64,000 nucleotides of DNA, taken from positions 62,001 to 126,000 of the forward strand of contig JAWWUD010000110.1 in NCBI GenBank assembly GCA_033964015.1, read 5' to 3'. Below, one piece after another: positions 44,452 to 55,909 of the stretch. The notes beneath the pieces were generated by a model, which was given only the letters and a program-made list of their open reading frames with translations, was not told where the DNA came from and searched no databases. Both the position numbers and the translations under genes were made by a program. Numbering within the stretch: position 1 is the first letter of the stretch; each line of letters begins with the position of its first letter. Origin of the DNA: Scolanthus callimorphus (taxonomy: Eukaryota; Cnidaria; Anthozoa; Actiniaria; Edwardsiidae).

Positions 44452-44725
44452 TCATGAATCCGGATTCACTTAACACTTGCCACCTGTACGACTTGAGTTG
44501 GATTTTGATACAAATGACGTCTTAATATGCCAGTTCACTTCCTTGAATTATAATAACCAAGCTGGGAGGCATCTTGTTGTTGCATCTTGTTGTTGTCATG
44601 AATCCTTATTCACTTAACACTTGCCACCTGTACGACTTGAGTTGGATTTTGATACAAACGACGTCTTAATATGGCAGTTCACTTCCTTGAATTATAATAA
44701 CCAAGCTGGGAGGCATCTTGTTGTA
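44452..44725. repeat. 144-bp tandem duplication
   Basis: TCATGAATCCGGATTCACTT at 44452 recurs at 44596; two copies, about 97% identical, each including GATACAAA(T/C)GACGTC and GGGAGGCATCTTGTTGT. Confidence 0.9.
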
Positions 44726-44867
44726 TAGAGTGGGCATCACTATAAGGGGAAGCAAATCATTGAGGGGTTTTCTGACAGGCAGAATATAAAATGAGGTTGC
44801 TGAGGTTCTAAGGATTTCTGTTGCTATAAAAGTTTCCTTTTAATAAACAAAAATAGCATATTATGAT

Positions 44868-45722
44868 GACACCGGGGGGAGGGGGTACTCCCTCATATAT
44901 GGTATACGGGTATGCGCCGCCCTATAGGGTATGTTTTTGGGCTCCTGAGGTCTACGGTAGGGTACCGTTTTTCGCTTGCTTGGTCGCTGATAGGGTATGT
45001 ATTTCAGTATGGCTACCCAAGTGCAAACAAATTTTGATCAAAGTTGTACCACAATTATTGGAAAAGTGGTTTATTTTGAAACCTTTTCATGATTATCAAA
45101 ATTCCGCTTTGATTGCGACCAATTGGACCACCCTGGTGACTAACTTCAGATCAGCGGTAGGGTATACAATTTTAACCGTAGGTCTACGGTAGGGTATACA
45201 ATTTTGACCGTAGGTCTACGGTAGGGTATAAAAAATGAGGGTGATGACAGTCCTGCCCTTAAAATAACAACCTTATATAAGGTTATATTATAAAACAAAT
45301 GTTACCAATCAAACCTTCTGCTTCATTAAGATGTTGTAACTGAAGAGATACTAATTATAATTATTTTTTTCTTTTTCTCAGCAGGAAACGAAAGAAAACT
45401 TCAGAATATCAGAATAGGATTTCTGCATTAAAATCTTACCTTGAGATGCATGTTCTTGTGAGATATTTCTGGGTTTTCATTTACCTCTTTACCTAATTTT
45501 CTGGTATATTTTATTAAAAAGCTGCCTGCTTTAGAGAAGAAGGTCTGGTAAATTCTGGCTAATATACAAGCTGGCTTGATTTGCTAGAATGGACCTCTAA
45601 TGGGTACCTATCTGGAAATTTTTTTTGCAAGTTTTCTAATTTTACCAGAGGCCTGATTTTAAATCCTAAAAGGTATGACAAGTACCCGCACCCCAAAAAT
45701 AGGGGGAGCCCCCCTCCCCGGG
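44868..45722. mobile_element. Candidate non-autonomous DNA element with G-rich terminal inverted repeats
   Basis: The left end GGGGGGAGGGGGTACTCCC matches, imperfectly and in reverse complement, GGGGGAGCCCCCCTCCCCGG near 45701-45720. The interior repeats GGTCTACGGTAGGGTATA two to three times near 45177-45230. A reverse-oriented partial copy of the left 150 bases lies at 46575-46745. No transposase. Confidence 0.5.
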
Positions 45723-45837
45723 ATGCTACGGTCCTGTGATTCTTATTGTGTTTCTATTGTATTGTTCTTATAAACTATTCATGATTTTTTAAGCATGAAA
45801 TATAAACTTCTTGTCTTACTCATTGGCCGATTGCATT

Positions 45838-46153
45838 TTTAAACCGAACCGGGGAGGTTGAGGACCTATGGAAAATTTTCCAGGGGGGCTGTATTAAACT
45901 CTGAAAATTCCAGGAGAGGGGGTGTGTCTGGAGACTGGAAATTCCAAGGGGGAGGGGTAAAAAAGGTGATTTTCCAGGGACATTTTATCCAAAAAGAGAT
46001 TTCCCAGGGGTATTTTGCCAGAAAAAATGGAAATTCCAGGGGTGGGGGTCATTTATGGGGTTGGAAATTCCAGGGAGGGGTTCTGTTTCACGAGTGGAAA
46101 CTCCAGGGAAGGGGGTCTTTTTAAGGGAGGTCCTCAACCCCTGGTGCGGTTTA
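45838..46153. mobile_element. MITE with 27-bp inverted ends and GGAAATTCCAGGGG repeats inside
   Basis: TTAAACCGAACCGGGGAGG at 45838 and its near-complement ending at 46153 (CCTGGTGCGGTTTATAA) border an interior of about ten variants of GGAAATTCCAGGGG. Open frames across it are repeat by-products. Confidence 0.65.
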
Positions 46154-46574
46154 TAAATGCAGTCAGCCATTGTATATTAGGTTTGGTTAAAGTGCAACTC
46201 AAGGCTGAAATTTTAATGGCTTATTTGATTGCACATTCAAAATACGAAAGAATGTTTTTTTCGTGTTCATAGCTCTTTTGGTTCATAGCTCTTTTGATAC
46301 TCAAGATTTTTACTAATGCAAATTAGCAAAAATGACGTCACAACAAGACTTGGGCAAAGAGGCCAAACAATGTTTTATGTATAATTCTGTTTTGGATATT
46401 TCGATTCAATTCAAACTTGGTAACAACAAAGAATGACCAAGACCTCATAAACCCATATGCTAATTAGTGTTTCCATGGTAACCCGTTTGGCTCTGGAAGT
46501 GATTCCTTGAAAAATAAGTAAAAAATTTGCTAATGTGTAAAGGTTCTAAAATAAACTGTCTTTAACACTAAGTG

Positions 46575-46920
46575 CTGGTAGCCATACTGTAATACATACC
46601 CTATCAGAGACAAGAAAAAACTTTACCCTATGGCAGACCTACCTGTTACCTATCCTCCTCATGCCTATGGCAGACCTCAGGAGCCTCCCAAAAAAACCCC
46701 TAGCATATCCATCTACCATATACGATGGAGTGCCCCACCCCATGCCAATTGGGCAGTTGGGCAATTCCTCAGAATTCCAGGGTGGGTGGAAGTAGAGCTT
46801 GGAATTTCAGGGCGGGCACCCTTAAATACGACATTCTAGGGTGGGTAAGCACAATTTCCAGGGTGGTCATGATAAAATCACTGGAACTGCAGGGTGGCTT
46901 TTGTTGCGACTGCTGCCCAT
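46575..46920 (-). repeat. Partial copy of the 44.9-kb element and adjoining CCAGGGTGGG repeats
   Basis: 46575-46745 is a reverse-complement relative of 44868-45015 (CTCCTGAGGTCT, TCTGATAGGGTATGTATT on the minus strand). 46770-46905 has several AATTCCAGGGTGGG-type repeats. Confidence 0.6.
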
Positions 46921-47785
46921 TCCTTCTTACCCAATAAATATATTTCTTATTGACTGTTCAAGTTTTCGCTCACGCAATCCTGCTCTAAAATACATATAAG
47001 TTTTGTGCTTGTAATCTAATTGTAGGATCCCAGATTTTGGAATGACACATTAACTCATGTCAAATAACGTATTGCAATTTTCCATTCACATGGAAAAATA
47101 TGTAACCAGGAGCTCCGCTTTTAGCCAGTGGCTAAATCTATATATTATTATACTGGTCTGAGCAGCATGTTCATCAGCGCGACTTTCATATCGGGGTGGC
47201 TCTTTCTTTAAAGCAACGTCCAACCGTTCTATCAGTTCTATCCATCCGTCTGTGTTCTCGTTATTTTCGAGTACCGCATTTATTTGCAAACTTGTATTTC
47301 GCATGTCAAAATAAATATTTAGTGAGCTCGAAAGTAACAGGTTCATAGAGATTCTTTTTTTTGTAGGGATTTGCGACACTTTATCTTTAGTTGCGCCATT
47401 TTATCTTTTTGAAGGCGAGGTAACATAGAACGCATGCTCTGTAAGGGGGGGGGATCCAGGTTTTGTAGATGGGGGAGAGGCTATTTTCACGACCTTTGCA
47501 CAATATATCAAATTTTTAATTATTTTTCAATTATTTTCTAATTTGCATGATTTATGAATTGAATTCGATGCGACGTTTGCCGCTTGGTCGCACCACAGGC
47601 GTATTATCCGAGTCGGCCACTCGAATTCAAGTCGAAGTCGAACCAATTAATTAGAGTCGAACTAATTTGCAGCAAACGTCGCATTATACATGTACCTATT
47701 TGAGGGTAAATAGCTTCGACTGAATTAAAATACGAGTAAAAATGCGATGTATGCCCTAGGCCTAAGTGTAACAGAAAAGGAATCA
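46921..47785. other. Unassigned DNA
   Basis: No gene. Holds GGAGCTCCGCTTTTAG at 47109, an isolated end of the CRE-satellite element, and a G9 tract at 47444. Confidence 0.4.
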
Positions 47786-47786
47786 A

Positions 47787-47978
47787 TTAAACTGGATTGT
47801 GATTTAAGCGGCTGGTTTCTAAAAAGTCTAATGAGTAGTTTCCACAAAAAATAGAGGCGGGCAGATTGTTCCATTGAATGATCGTCCTTGGAAAAAAAGG
47901 AGAGAGGAATTTCGCTTCTGTCAGCTACAGGCAAGGATTTCATAGTGTTTATTTTGAACCGCCGATTATATAGCTTCT
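47787..47978 (-). pseudogene. LINE reverse transcriptase, C-terminal fragment
   Basis: The minus strand encodes RRFKINTMKSLPVADRSEI and then, after a T7 run, FFPRTIIQWNNLPASIF up to a stop at 47787. The FFPRTI..WN.LP block is a frequent ending of non-LTR retrotransposon RT proteins (CR1/L2-type clades) in cnidarians. The two blocks are one base out of frame at the T7 run (about 47889-47895). No upstream RT core remains. Nothing else of note was found up to 48665. Confidence 0.7.
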
Positions 47979-48668
47979 TAGTTCAAAAAGGGATACTAAA
48001 ACAGAACAATTCGGGTTTAGAAACAGACAAGGAACAACCGACAGTTTTTTATCCTGAAATCTCTAATGGGCAAATATGTTTAGATGGGCTGATCTTTGTC
48101 TTTAAATTTCTTACCCCATTAAGACTCGCGAGCAACAGGGGACTTTTTTGCTTATGCCATGCGCAACAACCGCTGCTCTCCAAGTTTACATTGCAAACTC
48201 AACTCAGGGAAAAGCACTGTTGAGTATCACGAATTTGTAATCAAATAGCGTTCTATTTCTATTTCTCGTTTGTTTTGATTTTATTCTGAAAGCGGGAAGG
48301 ATAAAATAAAACGTTTATTCAGCTGCCTGTATATTGCAAATAAAAATTGTTTGATTTTAGGATCTGTGGACCTTCATCTGCGACTGTTTAAACTGGGTCA
48401 GACTGAAATTCAGACTGCAAGTGCAAGAAAAATGACGTTGTTTTTGTTTAGCAATCGTAACGATTTCCTTTTTTATCCTATCAGTTTACCCTGATATTTC
48501 GGGGCCTTCCAGTGGAATTAGATCAAGTGGAAAGATGCCATAGTTTTGGGTTGACAAATAAATGTTCTGCACCGTGCAGATACATAAATTTTGCTTGAAA
48601 AACCCGGTCACACTTTTTTAGTATAATGAAAAAAAAAATGTCATGGTGACCAAACAAACATGTTGATT

Positions 48669-48746
48669 AGTAATATATTTTCACTTGGTAATCCCGCAGA
48701 ACAATGCCACCTCAGGAGTAGATTAAGTTATGGGAGCAGCAAGCCC
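48669..48746 (-). repeat. Split direct repeat B2
   Basis: 78 bases matching 49004-49081. It forms the 3' tip of the element on the minus strand. A 66-base GC-rich segment with GCTCTCGCGAGAGC separates it from A2. Confidence 0.8.
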
Positions 48747-48812
48747 GAGGCGGCAGAGAGCGGGAGCTCTCGCGAGAGCGCCCCTTCATCGCTGCGGGGA
48801 GGAGGGCGGGGC

Positions 48813-49005
48813 GCAATGTTAACTACGGCGCTCTCCCGGCAGTGGAAAAGACTAACTACGCCAGAAAGATTGGATTTTGGCTTCTTATAAAGCTGGAATG
48901 GAATGCTATTACATAACACATTCCAATGCTCACTATGAGAGAGTTAACGATGAGGTAACTAGTTGATTTTAAGCCATTGTCAACGGAAATACCAAGTGAG
49001 AATAG
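48813..49005 (-). repeat. Split direct repeat A2
   Basis: 193 bases identical by eye to 51985-52177. Contains the same TATA sequence (CTTTATAAGAAG on the minus strand) as A1. Confidence 0.85.
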
Positions 49006-49025
49006 TAATATATTTTCACTTGGTA
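48990..49025. promoter_or_regulatory. Candidate recombinase crossover dyad at the B1/A2 junction
   Basis: TACCAAGTGA (48990-48999) and TCACTTGGTA (49016-49025) are perfect 10-base inverted arms round a 16-base AT-rich spacer. The element ends carry one half each: TACCAAGTGAGAATAG at 52177 and the TCACTTGGTA half at 48669. This is the layout of a tyrosine-recombinase core site. Confidence 0.6.
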
Positions 49026-49081
49026 ATCCCGCAGAACAATGCCACCTCAGGAGTAGATTAAGTTATGGGAGCAGCAAGCCC
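49004..49081 (-). repeat. Split direct repeat B1
   Basis: 78 bases matching B2, sharing two bases with the end of A2. Confidence 0.8.
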
Positions 49082-49229
49082 TTCGGCGTATGCTCCCTGG
49101 AACTCAGCATTAAGCGCACATAAAGGGCGGAAGGAAACTGGACATGGTATATTTACACAAATTGGTACTCTTCCTCCCAAAACTCAGAAAACCCTAATCT
49201 CCCTTATCCCACAACACACAAACAATAAA

Positions 49230-49550
49230 ATATGAACACAATCATCAAAGCCATTACAGGACTTGTTATTTGGGAATATAGCCTTAGGGGGAGTAGGCGT
49301 GTTGTAAAAGTTTCCCTGGAAGTCCCCTTTAAAAGGGGTGAAAAAATCATGCACATTAACACCATGTTTAATATATTGAATTATTTCATCGTGCTTGGCT
49401 TGCCCTTCGAGCACCTGTTCCCATCGCTGAACATGATTGTGCAGTTCACCTGCCCGGAAGCAGTCCGAATTTCTGAACCTAAGGAGTCTCACGGAAGCTT
49501 TTGTTGAAAGGCGCGCGACTGCTTCAGGAGTGGGTACCGGGGCTGCTGGA
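49230..49550 (-). pseudogene. N-terminal region of a DIRS/Ngaro-type polyprotein, truncated
   Basis: An acceptor-like TGTGACCCCAG precedes GPAAPVPTPEAVARL. The peptide continues through HNHVQRWEQVLEGQAKHD, a IKHGVNVHDFFTPFKG block and PPKAIFPNNKSC. This fits the region before the reverse transcriptase in DIRS-type elements of cnidarians, where a GV..DFF..FKG pattern and a FPN..SC motif recur. Homology stops at about GFDDCV, where the RT should begin. The remaining codons to 49184 are not homologous. This is by recall of pattern only. Confidence 0.55.
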
Positions 49551-50429
49551 CCTGGGGTCACACCTTCCCAATCTGTCCACTCCTTCTTAGAGACTTGGGA
49601 AACCGGTCTTGTAGGTTAGGAGGATAATGGACGAACTTGCGCTTTTTGGGAGACTGCAAAAGCGAAAAAATTTGAAGGAAAATTATATTTGTGAAAATAA
49701 AGAAAGTTGTGACCCCTAAATCGAGCAACCCCGGAATACCCCGCCCGAGGGCAGAGTAATTAAGGCTATTAGACAAGCCCTCCGAGGTGCGAAAAGTTGA
49801 ATGGGAGCAGCGAAAAATTGGCCTAGAAAGGGGGGACAATACAAGGGTGATCGAAATCCTTTGTCGAATAAGCGCGCAATATAGAAAATAGCCCTATATC
49901 ACTATGACGACGTATCAAAACATTCTATTGTTTTAGCGCTATGAATCATGGTCGCCAGAGGGGACAGCAGCATTTAGAAATGACCAAAACATAATGAAAA
50001 TGCCATTATATTGTAAAGCAAGGTCGTACGCTAGAATATAGAAAATCACATCCAGAGATGGAACTTTCATAAATACAATTTTAGCTATCTAGGGAGCATG
50101 ACGTCATAGTGATATAGAGCAAATGGTTACCATAATGATGTACGGGACAGAACGGAAATGACCCATTTTAAATACAAGCTCAAAATTCCGTATACAAAAA
50201 ATTCTATGATCAAAATACTCAATTGAATTTTTTCTTTTTAATATGGGTATAGATATAATCGAACAAAGTTCGCATAATTCACGAACCCGTAGTAAATGTA
50301 ATACCCGTTGCTGCAGCTATGTCGGAAAAATAGTAACAGTGTGAAAGCGGAAAATACTAGGGTAGGAGTGAGAATTAAACGTACCCAATACGCCAGCGAA
50401 ACTATGGAAATTATAAGAGCATGACCGCA

Positions 50430-51710
50430 TGCAAAACGGGAAAAACAATTCGCTTCCAAATGGCGGGATAAATCGCTTCCAAACTGATCAAAATTTAGGA
50501 AACCAAACTGAATAGGGATAAGAGATGATTTTAATGTAAAAAACGTGACAACACGCAATGCGGAACACACTTCGCAACCAAACTAAATAGGAATAGGAGA
50601 GATAATTTTAACGTAACCAATACGCCAGCGAGAGAACTCGCTTCCAAACTGGGGAAAATTTAACAGCGTGACAACACGCAATGCGGAATATTCGCAGCCG
50701 CCAAAGTGAATAGGGATAGGAGAGCTAATCTAACGTAACAAATACGCTAGCGAGAGAACCCGCTTCCAAACTGGGGACGTTTTAGTACGTGAAAACACGC
50801 CATGCGGAATACACTTCGCAGCCAAACTGAATAGGGATAGGAGAGCTAATTTTAACGTAACAAATACGCCCGCGAGAGAAACTCACTTCCAAACTGGGGA
50901 AATTATAACAGCGTGACAACACGCAATGCGGAATACACTTCGCAACCAAACTGAATAGGGATAGGAGAGGTAATATAACGTAACAAATACGCTAGCGAGA
51001 GAACTCGTTTCCAAACTGGGGGAATTTTAAAAGCGTGACAACACGCAATGCGGAATACACTTCGCAGCCAAACTGAACAGGAATAGGAGATCTAATTTTA
51101 AACGTAACAAAATACGCCAGCGAGAGAACTCGCTTCCCAACTGGGGGAATTTTAATAGCGTGACAGCACGCAATGCGGAATACACTTCGCAACCAAACTG
51201 AATAGGGATAGGAGAGCTAATTTGACGTAACAAATACGCTAGCGAGAGAACTCGCTTCCAAACTGGGGGAATTTTAACAGCGTGACAACACGCAATGCGG
51301 AATACACTTCGCAGCCAAACTGAACAGGAATAGGAGAGCTAATTTTAAACGTAACAAAATACGCCAGCGAGAAACTCGCTTCCAAACTGGGGGAATTTTA
51401 ACAGCGTGACAACACGCAATGCGGAATACACCTCGCAACCAAACTGAATAGGAATAGGAGAGCTAATTTTAAACGTAACAAAATACGCCAGCGAGGAACT
51501 CGCTTCCAAACTGGGGGAATTTTAACAGCGTGACAACACGCAATGCGGAATACACTTCGCAGCCAAACTGAATAGGAATAGGAGAGCTAATTTTAAACGT
51601 AACAAAATACGCCAGCGAGAGAAACTCGCTTCCAAACTGTGGGAATTTTAACAGCGTGAAAGCACGCAATGCGGAATACACTTCGCAGCCAAACTGAACA
51701 AACTGAACAG
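50430..51710. repeat. 121-126-bp tandem array, about ten copies
   Basis: Units carry AATGCGGAATACACTTCGCA, GCGAGAGAACTCGCTTCCAA and CTGGGGGAATTTTAACAGCG. AATGCGGAA falls at about 50557, 50680, 50801, 50925, 51047, 51172, 51294, 51418, 51541 and 51667. The unit contains the dyad GCGAG...CTCGC. The array lies inside the split-direct-repeat element, between its two coding remnants. Frames on the minus strand are by-products. Confidence 0.92.
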
Positions 51711-51818
51711 AAGATAGGTAAAAGCAAGGAAGGAACGCAAACTGGCAAGACTACTCGCCTCTAAACTGTGGGAGATGGAGGAGAAAGCCAAAAAACACAG
51801 AGATTAAAGATAAATACT

Positions 51819-51955
51819 CACAGGGGCTTCTGGAACAACCGGCACAGCGGCGGCAACAGCAACCGGCATCTCAGCGGCCAAGACCGGGGCCGGGGCTGGC
51901 GGATCAACGGCTGCAACAACTTCTGGAGCGGGGGGAACAACGGGTATGTGGGCCA
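51819..51955 (-). CDS. First exon of the split-direct-repeat element, Pro/Val/Ala-rich leader
   Basis: An ATG at 51955 opens a 45-codon stretch (MAHIPVVPPAPEVVAAVD..., ending VVPEAPV) made of P, V and A, closed by a GTGAGT donor-like site at 51818. The ATG lies about 30 bases inside repeat A1, downstream of the TATA box in A1. The next homologous coding block is at about 49550, beyond the tandem array. With the simplest sites the two exons differ in phase, so the pairing is uncertain. It may be a gag-like start, but the composition carries no domain. Confidence 0.45.
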
Positions 51956-51984
51956 TGGCGCAGCGATGAAATATGAACCAACTA

Positions 51985-52177
51985 GCAATGTTAACTACGG
52001 CGCTCTCCCGGCAGTGGAAAAGACTAACTACGCCAGAAAGATTGGATTTTGGCTTCTTATAAAGCTGGAATGGAATGCTATTACATAACACATTCCAATG
52101 CTCACTATGAGAGAGTTAACGATGAGGTAACTAGTTGATTTTAAGCCATTGTCAACGGAAATACCAAGTGAGAATAG
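51985..52177 (-). repeat. Split direct repeat A1 with promoter
   Basis: The 5' terminal repeat of the element. TATA-like CTTTATAAGAAG at about 52055-52066 on the minus strand lies about 100 bases before the ATG at 51955, so A1 probably holds the promoter. Confidence 0.8.
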
Positions 52178-54900
52178 TTTGTGTGATAACCTTGTTAGAA
52201 AATGTCTGGAAAGTTTCACCATACCTCGAGAGGCTCGATTTGAATAACCTATCCTAAAATTCAATTGATTTGACTACTGATGATTTACAACCCCAGATTT
52301 TGTATCTAACCAAGCTGGGATTTTGCCAAACAATTTGTAAATACCCAGACTGAAGGGTACCCACCCTGGAAATACAAGCTCCATTTTCACCACCCTTCCC
52401 TGGGATTAAATGGTGGATTATGTCCATGAAAAGGATGAGACTCCAAATTGGTGAACTTTTTATTATGCTATTTATTACTAACAGAGTATTCTGACAAGTT
52501 CTGTAATAGTGAAACCTGGGCAGTTGACAAAATTACACCTGTTGACAACATTTGGTTTTGAGGTGACAACATAATTTTCACAAGAAAAATTGAAGCAAAG
52601 AGGATTTTGATACAGCACTGTGATGTTCTTCTGAGCAGTAAACTATCTGTAGTGAAAACTCTTAAAAGTAGCCCCTGCTATAGTTCTACTTCTGAAAATC
52701 AATCGATGAAATGCTCTCGTAATACTGTAGCGCATATCTAACATGTTGCATCTCTGAACCACCAGCACTTGTGCTAGAAATTGCTATTTGGTTGCAGGAT
52801 GCAGTTGTTTTGTGTCATCCAGACAAGAATGGCATTATGTTCCTTTTGTGAATTGGGCATATACATGTACACCTACACCTTCTGAACCTGCAACAAACAA
52901 TGCACAACAAATTACTTCTGAATGTCCTACCCTCTATTATATCTTTTATCGAGTGGTTCTAAAAAACTTTCCTTTTTAATGCATAGTAACTAGGAAATGA
53001 AATTTTGAAATGAAATTTGTATTATTACAGTCACACTGGTTGTTCTCTTCCTCTTAACACTGATGGACAACACTGATGGACAACTTTGGTATCAAATTGC
53101 AATTTCTCGTGAGCAACTTTAATTCGCCACATGTCTGAGCACTGGAGGGGCAGACCATAATTGAACGATTTTGGAAACAAAATATTTCAAGTTCTGGTAC
53201 AATATCTTGAAGACAGATACAAAAGATTTTTTGGAATTTGATTCAAGCAAGTTGTCCATCAATGTTGCAAAATTATAGGGAAGAGAACATCCCGCTTTAC
53301 GGTAACATGATCTATAATTTCCACTCACAAGTCACCATTTATCAAATCTTGCGACAGCTTATATACACTGGAAGAGGTGGCAAATGGTTTATCAAAAAAT
53401 CCAATTTCTCACCAAATTTATTTTTAAATTCAGTAAGTATACACAACTAGCAGTGTTTTTTTTTATACCAGCTCAGATCTCAATTTATTTTGCTTTCTGG
53501 GCAAACAAACTGAGCACTTCAGTTCTTGCAACAGCTATGAAGCTATCAATTTCAGTGAAAATATTTCTAAGGAGCATGCCCAAGCATAGGTGTCCTGTAG
53601 GTGAACACACAAAAAAATCCTTAACTGCCCCCATTATTTCCAAAAATTTAGCACCAGACGAGAGATACTTCAGTGGCACAACGAGCAGTTTTCGAAAATG
53701 TTCAATTAATTTATATTCATGAGACAACATTTTCAAGCAGATTTTTGAACTCGAGTGAAGACCCGATTTTGCTGCCGATCTCAAGGAAATCAAATGGTTT
53801 CATTTAAACTGGGTCCTAGAAACTGCGAGTGACTTATTTCCAGATCTAATATTCCCCGTGACTAAAGTGGGAGTCGAAGAAGAACAACCACTGAAACTCA
53901 TGTGCGTAACTGTCGAACCAAAAACACATAACTTCCCCCATTTTCTGTTTCATCCCCGTTAGATAAACGAATTTCAAAATGATAGTACTTCCATTTTTCA
54001 CTGACAACTCTGTGGCACAACGACTAGATTTTGAAAGCACATTCTGGCAAGACGATAAGAAATCGGCTTTTTGCATTACAGCAAGGAAGCTCAACGAAAG
54101 ATTCCACAAAACCCCTTGGTGCGATTTCTCAAAGAGAGACTTACATAAGCCAACAGTAATTAAAAGCTTACCTTGGCGGATAATTTGACACTTCACCTTT
54201 CAGCTGCTGGCAGAAAGTTAACTTGGGAATTCCACCACAGACCACAGACATCCGCCATTAAATCGAAATCCTTGAATAGAGCTGCTTTGCCGAAGCGAAT
54301 AGCGTAGCAATCTCAAGCTCAAACTGCTCAAAATTCATTCCCCAAGTACAAGTATTGTTTCTGTTGAACTCCGTTTGTGGTTTACATTACTTATTCCCGC
54401 TTAAAAATGGAGAAATTAACTCGGTCGACATGACAACAAACCAGCATTTGCTCAGCTGAAGACAAATCAGGCCGTGCATCTGCGCATGTATCACATAAAG
54501 GTCCCCTGCTCTCGCGAGCAAGCGCATTTCGAGTAAAACGGATTGGACTTGTTTAAAGTGCCATTAGCACCTAATTTGTCACTTACTCGAAATTCCACCA
54601 AATTCGGCACACAAGTACTAGACATCATGATCTTTAGCACTACTCAATTTATTTTGACAGGGGTTCAAAGGAAAATAGGGCATTTTCACCCCAAACTTCG
54701 ATCCTAGTGAGATCGATGAGGTCCACAAATTCCGCGCTTGTGACACGTGATCTCAGCCCAGCACAGGGAGCCCGAACTGCAGATCTTAAATGCGTCTTTA
54801 TCTCTATTTGTAGGGCAGCTCTAAAAAAAAAGTCGAATTGTAGTATGTTTTAATTCTCCGGTTCTAGTCGTCGTATTTTGCACCAGATTTAGCATTATTT
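52178..54900. other. Unassigned DNA
   Basis: Open frames on both strands (52788-52979, 53238-53722 plus; 53485-53793 and 53846-54196 minus) show no domain, and their composition fits chance. The similar phrases GTGGCACAACGAGCAG and GTGGCACAACGACTAG at 53675 and 54012 hint at an old internal duplication. No gene supported. Confidence 0.35.
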
Positions 54901-54904
54901 TAAT

Positions 54905-55090
54905 AACGGAACTCCTTAACGGCTGAAGGCCGCAGAGTGGAGCACCATAGGTATCGCAGGAAGAACACAATAGTATCAAACTACTAACTCAGGTAATATT
55001 AGAGCTCCTTTAGAGGCCGAAGGCCGCAGTGCGGAGCACCACAGGTATCGCAGGAAGAATGCAGTAGCTCAAAGTAGAACTCAAGTATAC
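54905..55090. repeat. 96-bp tandem duplication
   Basis: GAAGGCCGCAG...GGAGCACCA(T/C)AGGTATC occurs at about 54924 and 55020. Two copies. Confidence 0.75.
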
Positions 55091-55189
55091 GATCTACTTT
55101 ATTTTTAATGCTTTAGCGGTATTCCCATATGGGGGTATCGCGGGCGCGTCCGTTTGTGTCTGCCTGTCTGCGCGCCCACATGGATTTTC

Positions 55190-55906
55190 TTTCTAGCGGA
55201 GCTCCCGCCCGGCGCACCATACATAAGGAAAAGTGGTATCAGAATTGACACGTATAACCATCAAGTCGCTTTTGAGTGGTTTGAGATAATTTTGTCATTT
55301 TTAATGACGTAAACAGTGACGTCATGTCACGTGACTTTGACCATAGACAGCTAGGGGTGGTTAATGGAGCTTTCGTTTTGGAAAAATCATTTTTTCTTCG
55401 TCATTCCTGAATAAAACCTATAGTTTAATTCCGTCTGTGTGTGTCCGTGTCCACCCGGCACACAGGCATCCCAATTTCAGGCGGGAAAATAGGCTTCAAG
55501 AACGGCGAAAGCACGCACGCACGCGCTTTACAAAAATGATCTTACTTTTAGCGGAGCTCCGGTGCTCCGGTGAACAAATATGGGTTAAGAGATGTTAGAG
55601 GCAACGGGGTGTACCACTAAGGTCACGTGGCATGACGTCATCAGTGACGTCAGCAAAACTAGAAAAGTCAATATCTCAAGAAGGCAACATCGCTAGGTGA
55701 CCAAACTTGGGTAAAGTTATCTGGGAGGCAAGGGGATGTACCACCAAGGTCAAGCGGCATGACGTCATCGATGACGTCATCAAAACTAGAAAAGTCGCTA
55801 TCTCAAGAAGGCAACATCACTAAATGACCAAACTTGGGTAAAGTTATCTTGCAGGCACCTCCAAGGTCACGTGGCAGCAATGTATTGATTCGAGCTCCGC
55901 TTTTAG
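55190..55906 (-). mobile_element. CRE-satellite element, minus orientation
   Basis: The right end CGAGCTCCGCTTTTAGG (55891) is the reverse complement of the left end of the 21.5-kb member. Inside are two and a half units with AAGGTCACGTGGCATGACGT, CGTCATCGATGACGTCAT and TCAATATCTCAAGAAGGCAA. The segment at 55405-55460 (CCTGAATAAAACCTATAG, TCTGTGTGTGTCC) also matches the 25.2-kb end. GGAGCTCC motifs recur at 55200 and 55556. No coding. Confidence 0.75.
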
Positions 55907-55909
55907 GCA

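Larger units (their letters stand above)
48669..52177 (-). mobile_element. Tyrosine-recombinase-type (Ngaro/PAT/DIRS-like) retrotransposon with split direct repeats, non-autonomous
   Basis: Read on the minus strand, repeat A1 (52177-51985) is followed by coding remnants, then B1 (49081-49004), A2 (49005-48813) and B2 (48746-48669). A1 and A2 (193 bases) and B1 and B2 (78 bases) look identical by eye. The A1-internal-B1-A2-B2 order is the hallmark of split direct repeats in Ngaro/PAT elements. B1 and A2 abut, as expected for a stored circle junction. Reverse transcriptase core and recombinase genes are absent, so the copy depends on another element. Near-identical repeats imply recent activity. 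Confidence 0.75.

Noticed and set aside
45858..46272. Gly-rich proteins over 45.9-46.3 kb
   Set aside because: By-product of the GGAAATTCCAGGGG repeats inside a MITE.
53485..54196. Two minus-strand frames of 102 and 116 residues
   Set aside because: No homology pattern, no splice context, no shared codon bias; likely chance.
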